The position numbers and the translations under genes are program-made. A DNA stretch of 6,056 nucleotides from Bacteroidota bacterium. GTDB lineage: Bacteria > Bacteroidota > Bacteroidia > Bacteroidales > WCHB1-69. Shown piece by piece: positions 1-6,056 of the stretch (positions within the stretch are counted from its first letter, which is position 1; each line of letters opens with the position of its first letter). The notes beneath the pieces were generated by a model. That model saw only the letters and a list, made by a program, of their open reading frames with translations. It had not been told where the DNA came from and made no database searches. The DNA is taken from the NCBI GenBank assembly GCA_023459435.1, contig JAEWUL010000284.1, positions 1 to 6,056 on the forward strand, read 5' to 3'.

Positions 1-73
1 AATAGATAAAAAATTAACAATCTTTAACATTTTCACTTTTATACTCTTTTTTGAATTGTTTTGGAGACCATTT

Positions 74-2323
74 TTAGTTAATCTCGGGAGCAATTCTCTC
101 AATTTTCTCCAATTGCTCAATTTTAGATAAATTATCGATCAACTCATTCAGAGCTTTTACATTTTTAATATACAACATCAGTTTTCCTGTAAAAACATTC
201 CCTTTTGTTGACATATCGATAGAGCGGATGTTGAGGTCGAGTTGACTGCTAACCACATCAATAATCTCTTTAATGATCCCTTTTCTGTCAAAGCCTGTTA
301 AACGCAAACCGGATAAAAAAGCGATATCCTGTTCTCTTTGCCATTTAGCCTTGATGATTCTATTTCCGAATTTGGACATTTGTTCAATCGCTTTTGGGCA
401 TTGCGTCATATGAACTTCTATGATGTCATTCGTTATCTGGAACCCTACGACAGGATCTCCGGGTAAAGGATTACAACAAGGAGCGATTACATGTCGGATG
501 TGGTCTGATGTTTCATCTAATAGAAATATTTCCGGTTTCTCTTCGAGTTGTTCATCAATTAAAACATCAATTGATTTTTCGTTAAGTTCATGGGTGATTT
601 TCTTCCTAAAGAGTTTATAATCAGAAAATTTTTTGTTTTTGAATATTTTTTCAATCCTTTCAGCAGTGATAATCCCTTTAGCTATATGGCTCCAGAATTC
701 GGCGACAGAAGTGATTTTGGTATCGGTTTGAATTTTGGAGATGTTTTGTTGATTGTATTCAATATTCAGATTGTTGAAAATCTCTTTTAGCACTTCCTGC
801 CCTTTTCCGGCTAATTTTTTCTGTTTGATTCGGATTGCTTCTTTGATGTTTTCTTTAGCGTGTGGGGTTTTGACCGCATTTAACCATTCTGCTTTTGGGA
901 ACTGTTTTTTGGAAGTAATCACCTCAACCTGATCTCCACTTTTCAAAACATAGTCTAAAGAAACAATATTATAATTTACTTTTGCTCCAATACAATGGTT
1001 TCCTAGATTGGTATGAAGGTGATATGCAAAATCTAATACTGTAGATCCATAAGGAAGTAGTTTCCGATCCCCTTTAGGGGTAAAGATTATAACCTCTTTG
1101 AGTTCCAGGTTCATTTTCACCTCATTCAAAAACTCTAAAGCATTGGTTTCTTCATTTTTGAGCATTTCCCGAATTTTGGTCAACCAATCCTCTACTCTAT
1201 TTTCATATTCTGCAGGTGTTTTATTTTCTTCTTTATATTTAAAATGTGCTGCAAAACCTTTTTCAGCGATCTCATCCATTCTTTTAGAACGGATCTGCAC
1301 TTCAATCCATTTCCCGGCATGGCTCATTGCTGTTAGGTGAAGCGATTGATAACCATTTGCTTTTGGATTAGTCAGGTAGTTTCTTTCCCTGCTGGAGTTG
1401 GTTTTGTACAATCCTGTAATGATGGTATGTATTCTCCAGCAAATATCTTTTTCCTCTTCCGGTTTTGAATCAAAAACAAAACGAATGGCAAAAATATCAT
1501 AGATGTTCTCAAAGTCAATCTTTTTACGCAACATCTTTTGATAGATAGAATAGATCGATTTTTCCCTACTGGTCATTTCTGCATCTATTCCGGCAGCCTT
1601 GAGTTTTTCTTTTATGGGTGCTGCAAAATCTTCAATCAATGTTTTTCTTATGGCTTCACTACTCTTGAGTTGCCTTGAGATATTTTCGTACATGAAGGGA
1701 TCATGATATTTCATGGAAAGGTCTTCCAGCTGACTTTTGATGGTATAGAGTCCTAATCTATGTGCAATGGGAACAAAGAAAAATTGTGTTTCAGAGGAGA
1801 TTTTCAATTGTTTTTCGGGAGACATAGAACTTAGTGTTCTCATGTTGTGTAGTCGATCTGCCAGTTTGATCAGGATAACACGTACATCGCCTACTGTAAA
1901 CAATAAAATCTTTTTAAAATTTTCAGCTTGAACGGATTGATTTTCATCCATTACAATATCCTCGATTTTGGTTAATCCATATACGATATTGGCAACCTCT
2001 TCACCGAACATATCTCTGATATCTTCTATTCTATAATCTGTATCTTCAACAACATCATGGAGTAACGCTGCAATCATGGAAGTTGTTCCCAGATTGATCT
2101 CTTTAGCTACAATTTCAGCAACAGCAATTGGGTGGTAGATATAAGGTTCTCCACTTTTTCTTCTCATATCCTTGTGAGCATCCACGGCCAGTGCAAATGC
2201 TTTTCTGAACTTTTTGCGTTGTTCTTTTGAAGTATTCTCCTTTAAAGTTCCCAGTAATATTTTATACTTCCTTAGAATGGTTAGTGCTTCAAGGTGTTCA
2301 TTTGGGATATAGGTATTTATCAT
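74..2323 (-). CDS. rel: Bifunctional (p)ppGpp synthetase/hydrolase, RelA/SpoT (Rel) family
   Basis: This is a long-form Rel enzyme of 749 residues, the usual family length. It would make (p)ppGpp from ATP and GDP/GTP and degrade it to pyrophosphate and GDP/GTP, setting the stringent response in the cytoplasm at the ribosome. Domains in order: HD hydrolase (about 40-200) with H64, H89-D90 in HDVVEDT and D156 in LADRLHN, so hydrolysis looks intact; synthetase (about 240-365) with R253/K255 in REKSIYSIYQKM, D276 in YDIFAIR, NGYQSLH at 323-329 and EVQIR at 341-345, so synthesis also looks intact; TGS (about 410-470) with H437, the position that contacts tRNA in the family; helical region; zinc-finger/CC region with C616, C617 and C642; and a C-terminal ACT domain (about 670-745). 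The ATG start is supported because the next residues match the family N-terminus. It begins 24 nt after the protease stop with no visible Shine-Dalgarno or promoter in the gap, so it is probably cotranscribed. No key residue is missing. Confidence 0.97.
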   Translation of the reverse strand: MINTYIPNEHLEALTILRKYKILLGTLKENTSKEQRKKFRKAFALAVDAHKDMRRKSGEPYIYHPIAVAEIVAKEINLGTTSMIAALLHDVVEDTDYRIEDIRDMFGEEVANIVYGLTKIEDIVMDENQSVQAENFKKILLFTVGDVRVILIKLADRLHNMRTLSSMSPEKQLKISSETQFFFVPIAHRLGLYTIKSQLEDLSMKYHDPFMYENISRQLKSSEAIRKTLIEDFAAPIKEKLKAAGIDAEMTSREKSIYSIYQKMLRKKIDFENIYDIFAIRFVFDSKPEEEKDICWRIHTIITGLYKTNSSRERNYLTNPKANGYQSLHLTAMSHAGKWIEVQIRSKRMDEIAEKGFAAHFKYKEENKTPAEYENRVEDWLTKIREMLKNEETNALEFLNEVKMNLELKEVIIFTPKGDRKLLPYGSTVLDFAYHLHTNLGNHCIGAKVNYNIVSLDYVLKSGDQVEVITSKKQFPKAEWLNAVKTPHAKENIKEAIRIKQKKLAGKGQEVLKEIFNNLNIEYNQQNISKIQTDTKITSVAEFWSHIAKGIITAERIEKIFKNKKFSDYKLFRKKITHELNEKSIDVLIDEQLEEKPEIFLLDETSDHIRHVIAPCCNPLPGDPVVGFQITNDIIEVHMTQCPKAIEQMSKFGNRIIKAKWQREQDIAFLSGLRLTGFDRKGIIKEIIDVVSSQLDLNIRSIDMSTKGNVFTGKLMLYIKNVKALNELIDNLSKIEQLEKIERIAPEIN

Positions 2324-2347
2324 ATTTTTGATCGCTTTTTTTAAGAG

Positions 2348-4237
2348 TTATAGTTTTATCCATTTATAAGAAGATGGATTTCCTTTAGTCCATATTTTGA
2401 TCAGATAACAACCTTTGGGAAGATCATCGAGATGGAATGTGGTCACTCCGGGTTGCAAATGATCACTGAGAATCAGTTTTCCGTATAAATCAAACATTTG
2501 TACCGGGATCGGTTCATTTGATAGCATGGATACATATAAGACCCCAGTAGAGGGGTTTGGAAAAAGGGATACCTTAGACGTTGTAGTAACAAATTCCTCT
2601 GTTCCAACAGTTTGCAATGCTAACATCACAGCATGATAGGCATCAACTTTTCCATAACCAAATCTTTCAACACCGGCGGTGGCCGTAAATTCGTCATTTC
2701 TGGCAGATTCTATCAGGATCTGTTTGACTTGTAGGGGCGTTAGATAAGGATTTGCCTGTAAAATCAAAGCGACAACACCGGCTGTAAAAGGGGAAGACAT
2801 AGAAGTTCCCGAAAGGGCTGCAAATTTATAATCTCTACCATTGAAACTGATTGTTTTGGTATAGGAACCTGAGAATTGGTTGGTATAACTTGAAATGGCT
2901 GAGACCACATTATTCCCCGGAGCAGACACTTCCGGTTTCTGAACACCATCAATGGTGGGCCCATAACTTGAAAAATCTGTAATCTCACCTCCAATAGTGA
3001 AGTTAGGGGTTATCACCCTTGATTTATGAGCAGCAACAGTTATTGCACAATCAACATTAGCAGGGGATCCAAGGCCATAATTCGGATCTCCAGCTTTCCA
3101 TCCGGGCAAAGAGGATGGGGCAATAAAAGTTCCACCCCAATTACCCACATTATTTGTTAACTCAATAATATTCCATGCATGAAATACGCCTGAATCAGCG
3201 GTAACCATCAAACCTAATTTATAACCGGATACCGGTTTTTTAACTCTTAACCTCACTTCCGGTCTTCCATTATTAACATCTTGTTGATCAATTTCAACGG
3301 TATAGAAAACGGTATCGTTATTCACTAGTATAAAAGATTCGAAATATCCTGAGCTATCTACAGTGTTATAAAATGGTGTTGATAGAATGGGTGTGTAACT
3401 ATTATCCATAACCTGAACAGCAAATGAGAAAGGTGTATTTGGAGAATGGGTCATCGTTATAGATTGTCCATATTGATAAGAGCTACCCCCTGCAAATGTA
3501 AAAACTGTCTTTAGAGTATCTGATTCTGTTTCAAAGTTATGGCTGATATGAAAATTTACATCTCCATTATTACCTCCACTGGTAACAAAAACGACTCCTA
3601 AATCTGAAAGTTCTTCCATTTTTTGGCCAATTCTACCTGTTCCGGTAAAATTGTCGATATAATACAATCCCCAGCTCATATTGATTACCAATCTTTTTTG
3701 CTCTTGCTGAGCCACATTGTACATCCATTGGAAAGCATCAATTACAGCTTGTTCATCTACCAGAAATGATGCAAAAAGGAGATCTGCATCAAATGCTACC
3801 CCTCTATAAATGGTTCCGGCACCTGCACCGCCTGCTATACCAGCTACATGTGTTCCATGATAAGCATATTGGTATACATTTGACGTATCGGAAAAAGCAT
3901 TTAACAGCTCACTTGATCCAATATATTCTTTTCCATAATTAAATCCGGAGGGTGAAGGACCCATTTGTTTAAATTGATCCCAGGCTCTTAGAACTCTATA
4001 ATTGGTCATACTAGTATCATAAAAGACTGGATGTGTGTAGTCAAAACCCCAATCTGTGAATCCAATGATTACATCTTTCCCTGTAAAACCGGAAGGTAAT
4101 CCAAACCCTGCCCAGACACTATCAACTCGCCCATCAGGAACGGCTCGATGCAATTCCACTCCGTTATAACCAAATGTTTGAGCCTGAACACTAAAAATAG
4201 CAAACCATATGGAAGCTAAAAGGATTATTTTTTTCAT
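2348..4237 (-). CDS. Secreted subtilisin-like serine protease (S8) with T9SS type A sorting domain
   Basis: A 629-residue exported subtilase. Residues 1-19 are a signal peptide (MKK, hydrophobic stretch, likely cleavage after VQA), followed by about 40 residues, too few for a usual I9 propeptide. The catalytic triad is D62 in FTDWGFDYTHP, H128 in HGTHVAGIAGG and S479 in SGTSMSSP; the oxyanion Asn is probably N223 in SGGNNGD. Asn to Ser is 256 residues against 66 in subtilisin BPN' (N155, S221), so about 190 extra residues, mostly beta-rich by eye (about 230-400), sit inside the catalytic domain. Residues about 556-629 form a Por/T9SS sorting domain: it opens with SLFPNPSTG, includes MFDLYGK and LPKGCYLIKI, and ends in KWIKL. 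The product should cross the inner membrane by Sec and the outer membrane by T9SS, ending secreted or cell-surface attached. The ATG lies 4 nt after the dnaX-tail stop, suggesting cotranscription and possibly translational coupling. The substrate cannot be told from sequence. The Asp motif is DWG rather than the common DTG/DSG. Confidence 0.95.
   Translation of the reverse strand: MKKIILLASIWFAIFSVQAQTFGYNGVELHRAVPDGRVDSVWAGFGLPSGFTGKDVIIGFTDWGFDYTHPVFYDTSMTNYRVLRAWDQFKQMGPSPSGFNYGKEYIGSSELLNAFSDTSNVYQYAYHGTHVAGIAGGAGAGTIYRGVAFDADLLFASFLVDEQAVIDAFQWMYNVAQQEQKRLVINMSWGLYYIDNFTGTGRIGQKMEELSDLGVVFVTSGGNNGDVNFHISHNFETESDTLKTVFTFAGGSSYQYGQSITMTHSPNTPFSFAVQVMDNSYTPILSTPFYNTVDSSGYFESFILVNNDTVFYTVEIDQQDVNNGRPEVRLRVKKPVSGYKLGLMVTADSGVFHAWNIIELTNNVGNWGGTFIAPSSLPGWKAGDPNYGLGSPANVDCAITVAAHKSRVITPNFTIGGEITDFSSYGPTIDGVQKPEVSAPGNNVVSAISSYTNQFSGSYTKTISFNGRDYKFAALSGTSMSSPFTAGVVALILQANPYLTPLQVKQILIESARNDEFTATAGVERFGYGKVDAYHAVMLALQTVGTEEFVTTTSKVSLFPNPSTGVLYVSMLSNEPIPVQMFDLYGKLILSDHLQPGVTTFHLDDLPKGCYLIKIWTKGNPSSYKWIKL
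3223..3241 (+). terminator. Terminator-like hairpin inside the protease gene, plus-strand orientation
   Basis: AACCGG, loop ATA, CCGGTT is a perfect 6-bp stem followed at once by further T residues (a run of six T in all, two of them in the stem). On the plus strand this has the layout of a small intrinsic terminator and would act on antisense transcription through the protease gene. On the minus strand the tract is A-rich and precedes the stem, so it would not stop the protease mRNA. It encodes KKPVSGY in the protease, so it may simply be coding coincidence. Confidence 0.25.
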
Positions 4238-4241
4238 TCTT

Positions 4242-4871
4242 CTATTCTTTGACTTGTAAATCTAATATTGATGTAAATTCTTCCATATTAGGATTTTGTT
4301 CCAGTAAATTTTTCATCTTATCCGCCGTATCATAAATCACTTTTCTAGGAACAAACGTTTCATCAACATGAATGATAATATCTTCCAGTTCTTCCATAAA
4401 CTGAGATCTAAAAAAAGCCAGAATCTCTCTTACTTTTGGTTCAAAATGCTCTTTTTGAAGTTCATTTTTAAGACTGATCTCAATATTATTATTTTTAACT
4501 ACTGGAATATAATCTTTAAGCGGGAAATAGATCGTTGGGATATTTTGAAAGAGAGATTCAAATAGCGTGCTCCATAATTTGGCAAATTGATCCAGATCCA
4601 TTTGCTTTGTATTTTGAGCTATTAATTGTTCTTCCCCTTTTTCCTGTTTTGGTTCCTGAACATTTACAACTTGCTGAGGGGATTCTGGTTTTGTTGGTTT
4701 AACAACCATATCTTCCACTACATCAATGATTGGGGGTGTTTTTTTTATAGGAAGTCCGGAGGGCGCAATAAAACTCTTTTGTGACTGTTGAGGAGTACTT
4801 ACCTGAAGACTATTCAGCTCAACATTAGGGGGTGATGTATTATTTCTCCCGTGATTGCCTGACGCTATTTT
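4242..4871 (-). CDS. dnaX: DnaX C-terminal (tau-like) part, in the +1 frame relative to the N-terminal part
   Basis: This frame is open for 209 codons, from just after an in-frame TGA (4874-4872) to TAG at 4242. It holds the missing second half of DnaX: a Pro/Gln/Lys-rich linker (to about residue 100 of this piece), then a folded region. The C-terminal part resembles Bacteroidota DnaX tails by eye: the spacing around FPLKDYIPVV, an LAFFRSQF helix, then YDTADKMKNLLEQNPNMEE and a short LDL ending. In the replisome the tau tail links the clamp loader to polymerase and helicase in well-studied bacteria; whether this lineage uses it so is inference. The piece has no convincing start of its own. 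A GTG at 4718 and an ATG at 4709 occur, but family-like linker sequence continues upstream of both without a stop to 4871, which argues for expression as a fusion with the N-terminal part. Joined, DnaX would be about 576 residues. Its stop is 4 nt before the protease ATG. Confidence 0.8.
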   Translation of the reverse strand, partial: KIASGNHGRNNTSPPNVELNSLQVSTPQQSQKSFIAPSGLPIKKTPPIIDVVEDMVVKPTKPESPQQVVNVQEPKQEKGEEQLIAQNTKQMDLDQFAKLWSTLFESLFQNIPTIYFPLKDYIPVVKNNNIEISLKNELQKEHFEPKVREILAFFRSQFMEELEDIIIHVDETFVPRKVIYDTADKMKNLLEQNPNMEEFTSILDLQVKE

Positions 4872-4872
4872 T
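4840..4872 (-). other. dnaX frame junction (site where the +1 shift must occur)
   Basis: The N-terminal frame ends with TAA at 4842-4840, and the C-terminal frame has a TGA at 4874-4872, so the change of frame must fall between them. Two spots stand out: a run of five A (4872-4868), where loss of one A joins the frames, and the string GGGAG AAA TAA T (4850-4839), where an SD-like GGGAG sits directly before the Lys codon and the stop. Apart from this one-base shift both frames are clean. Whether it is error, mutation or recoding is unresolved. Confidence 0.7.
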
Positions 4873-5973
4873 CAATTTAAAAACATAATTTCCATTGATT
4901 TGCAACAAGCAAATTTCAATAGATAATCTTTTATTATTGGAGAGTTTATAATTAAAATCGCAGGTGTTTGCAAGTTCTAATGATCTTATCAACAATGCTT
5001 TATCTGCTTTTTGCGCTTGAACCGTATACTTTTGTTTGATCGAATCAGATACATCCATCAACTTTACTGTGCCGGGTGTTTGTGCTAATAAAAGATTTCT
5101 GAAATGGCCGGCTAAACCGGAAATAAAGTGTTGTCCATCAAATCCTCTGGAAATTATATCATCGAGTAAAAGCATCGCTTCTGTTTGATCTTCGCTAAAA
5201 AGGAAATCTGTCATTTTAAAATAGTTATCCACATCTAAAACATTCAGATGGTGGATTGCAGACTGGTACGTTATATGATTTCCTGAAAAACTCACCAATT
5301 GGTCAAAAATGGACAATGCATCTCTTAATGCTCCATCAGCTTTAGAGGCTATAACCCTTAAAGCTTCCTCTTCCGCTACAATCATTTCCTGATTGGCCAC
5401 AAATTGGAGGTGTTTCATGATATCAACCTCTTTAATTCTTTTAAAATCATACACCTGACATCTGGATAAAATGGTAGGGATAATTTTATGTTTTTCTGTT
5501 GTAGCTAATATAAATTTTGCGTATGGGGGGGGTTCCTCTAATGTCTTCAAAAAGGCATTAAAAGCCTGGTTGGACAACATGTGTACCTCATCGATAATAT
5601 ACACTTTATATTTAGCACCCTGAGGACTAATTCTCACTTGCTCAACCAAGGATCTAATGTCTTCTACTGAGTTATTGGAAGCAGCATCCAATTCATAAAC
5701 GTTAAAAGACGCAGAATCATTAAAAGACTTACAAGAGGGGCATTCATTACAAGGTTCAAAATCATCTGTTAAATGTTCGCAGTTCAGGGCTTTAGCAAAT
5801 ATTCTGGCACAGGTAGTTTTTCCTACACCTCTAGGGCCACAAAATAAAAATGCTTGTGCAACCTGTTGCGTTTTAATTGCATTTTTCAATGTTCCCACAA
5901 TGGCATCTTGTCCAACTACTGTGTTAAATGTTGAGGGTCTGTATTTACGGGCTGAAACAATAAAATTTTCCAT
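4840..5973 (-). CDS. dnaX: DNA polymerase III gamma/tau subunit, N-terminal motor and collar part
   Basis: This encodes the ATPase subunit of the clamp loader, which loads the sliding clamp on primed DNA. From the ATG at 5973 it gives 377 residues: MENFIVSARKYRP opening typical of Bacteroidota DnaX; Walker A GPRGVGKTT (46-54); zinc-module cysteines C65, C75, C78, C81; ELDAASN at 94-100; Walker B IDEVH (127-131); LEEPP and the sensor 1 region FILATTEKHK (154-163); SRC (170-172) with the conserved Arg; sensor 2 GALRDALS (214-221) with R217; then the helical collar domain to about 360. All ATPase residues are present. A longer reading from TTG at 6036 is unlikely, since that codon lies inside the -7 promoter element and the added residues are not family-like. 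The frame stops at TAA (4842-4840) just after the collar, where relatives continue into the tau-like tail. That tail is present in the +1 frame, so this is either a gamma-like short form or half of a frameshifted gene. Confidence 0.93.
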   Translation of the reverse strand: MENFIVSARKYRPSTFNTVVGQDAIVGTLKNAIKTQQVAQAFLFCGPRGVGKTTCARIFAKALNCEHLTDDFEPCNECPSCKSFNDSASFNVYELDAASNNSVEDIRSLVEQVRISPQGAKYKVYIIDEVHMLSNQAFNAFLKTLEEPPPYAKFILATTEKHKIIPTILSRCQVYDFKRIKEVDIMKHLQFVANQEMIVAEEEALRVIASKADGALRDALSIFDQLVSFSGNHITYQSAIHHLNVLDVDNYFKMTDFLFSEDQTEAMLLLDDIISRGFDGQHFISGLAGHFRNLLLAQTPGTVKLMDVSDSIKQKYTVQAQKADKALLIRSLELANTCDFNYKLSNNKRLSIEICLLQINGNYVFKLKNSVRQSREK

Positions 5974-6009
5974 ACGAAGTTGCATTCTGATTTCAAAATT
6001 ATAAAAATG

Positions 6010-6025
6010 AGGATTTCTCAATCCT
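6010..6025 (-). other. Small hairpin at the 5' end of the dnaX leader
   Basis: AGGATT, loop GAGA, AATCCT form a perfect 6-bp stem closed by a GNRA-type tetraloop on the minus strand. It would begin only a few bases after the transcription start predicted from the -7 element, so it could be a 5'-terminal hairpin that slows mRNA decay or influences initiation. The structure is seen directly; any role is inference, and a stem of this size can be chance. Confidence 0.3.
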
Positions 6026-6033
6026 GTAACTTG

Positions 6034-6041
6034 CAAAAATA
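6034..6041 (-). promoter_or_regulatory. Bacteroidota-type -7 promoter element upstream of dnaX
   Basis: On the minus strand the sequence reads TATTTTTG, a perfect match to the Bacteroidota -7 consensus TAnnTTTG. The matching -33 TTTG element would lie beyond or at the window edge and cannot be checked. Transcription would begin near 6028, giving a leader of about 55 nt before the ATG at 5973. The position is right for driving dnaX and, by readthrough, the protease and rel genes. An 8-base degenerate motif in AT-rich DNA can arise by chance, hence moderate confidence. Confidence 0.5.
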
Positions 6042-6056
6042 TGAATTATTTTCGAG

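Noticed and set aside
1..30. Minus-strand ATG at 30-28 opening a 10-codon frame that runs off the window, a possible next gene after rel.
   Set aside because: Only ten codons are visible, with no recognisable protein match, promoter or ribosome binding signal, so it cannot be told from chance.
1..73. Weak inverted repeat AACAAT/ATTGTT followed by T6 downstream of rel, a possible terminator.
   Set aside because: The stem is only about 6 AT-rich base pairs with a loop of over 30 nt, too unstable to call an intrinsic terminator.
98..125. Short direct repeat of CTCAATTTT near the 3' end of rel.
   Set aside because: It follows from repeated KIE codons in the ACT domain and needs no other explanation.
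420..1340. Plus-strand reading frames of 66-80 codons across the rel gene.
   Set aside because: They lie wholly inside a well-supported conserved gene on the other strand and show no domain or start signal.
2821..2828. TAAATTTG on the minus strand, a match to TAnnTTTG, as an internal promoter for rel.
   Set aside because: It lies about 500 nt before rel inside the protease gene with no clear -33 TTTG at the right distance.
2764..2994. Minus-strand 76-codon frame within the protease gene.
   Set aside because: It is an out-of-frame shadow of the region around the catalytic Ser and has no independent features.
4368..4565. Plus-strand 65-codon frame opposite the dnaX tail.
   Set aside because: It is low-complexity (Phe/Lys/Ile-rich) and antisense to a family-matching region.
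4242..4718. The dnaX tail as an independent 158-residue gene starting at GTG 4718.
   Set aside because: Linker-like sequence continues upstream of the GTG without a stop to 4871, and the folded part matches the DnaX C-terminus, so a fusion is more likely.
5974..6036. Longer DnaX start at TTG 6036, adding 21 residues.
   Set aside because: The TTG overlaps the -7 promoter element, and the family N-terminus begins at the ATG at 5973.

Overview
The window looks like a piece of a Bacteroidota chromosome, probably a flavobacteria-like lineage. Three observations point there: a secreted protease with a type IX secretion (T9SS, Por) C-terminal sorting domain; a perfect Bacteroidota-type -7 promoter element (TAnnTTTG) at the right edge; and AT-rich, Shine-Dalgarno-poor gene starts. 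DnaX and Rel also read like typical Bacteroidota versions.

All genes lie on the minus strand, so transcription runs right to left. In that order: a promoter at 6041-6034; dnaX (DNA polymerase III gamma/tau) from 5973; a secreted subtilisin-like protease (4237-2348); and a full-length bifunctional RelA/SpoT (p)ppGpp synthetase/hydrolase (2323-74). The gaps are 4 nt (dnaX tail to protease) and 24 nt (protease to rel). I see no terminator between them on the coding strand, so they could form one transcript. The plus strand carries no believable gene, and there is no tRNA, rRNA, CRISPR array or mobile element. No stretch over 300 bases lacks a gene.

The most notable point is that dnaX is split. 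The first frame encodes the AAA+ motor, zinc module and collar region, then stops at 4840. The tau-like C-terminal part lies in the +1 frame, open from 4871 to 4242. The two frames overlap by only about 32 nt. Joined there they give a protein of about 576 residues, normal for the family. This may be a one-base sequence error in A5, a real frameshift mutation, or programmed recoding giving a short gamma-like and a long tau-like form, as known by other mechanisms in Escherichia coli and Thermus. The sequence alone does not decide.

Functionally the window joins replication (clamp-loader subunit) and stringent-response control (Rel) with an exported protease of no obvious relation to either. Apart from the dnaX split, the two core genes look ordinary. 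I found no clear evidence of a new multi-gene system.
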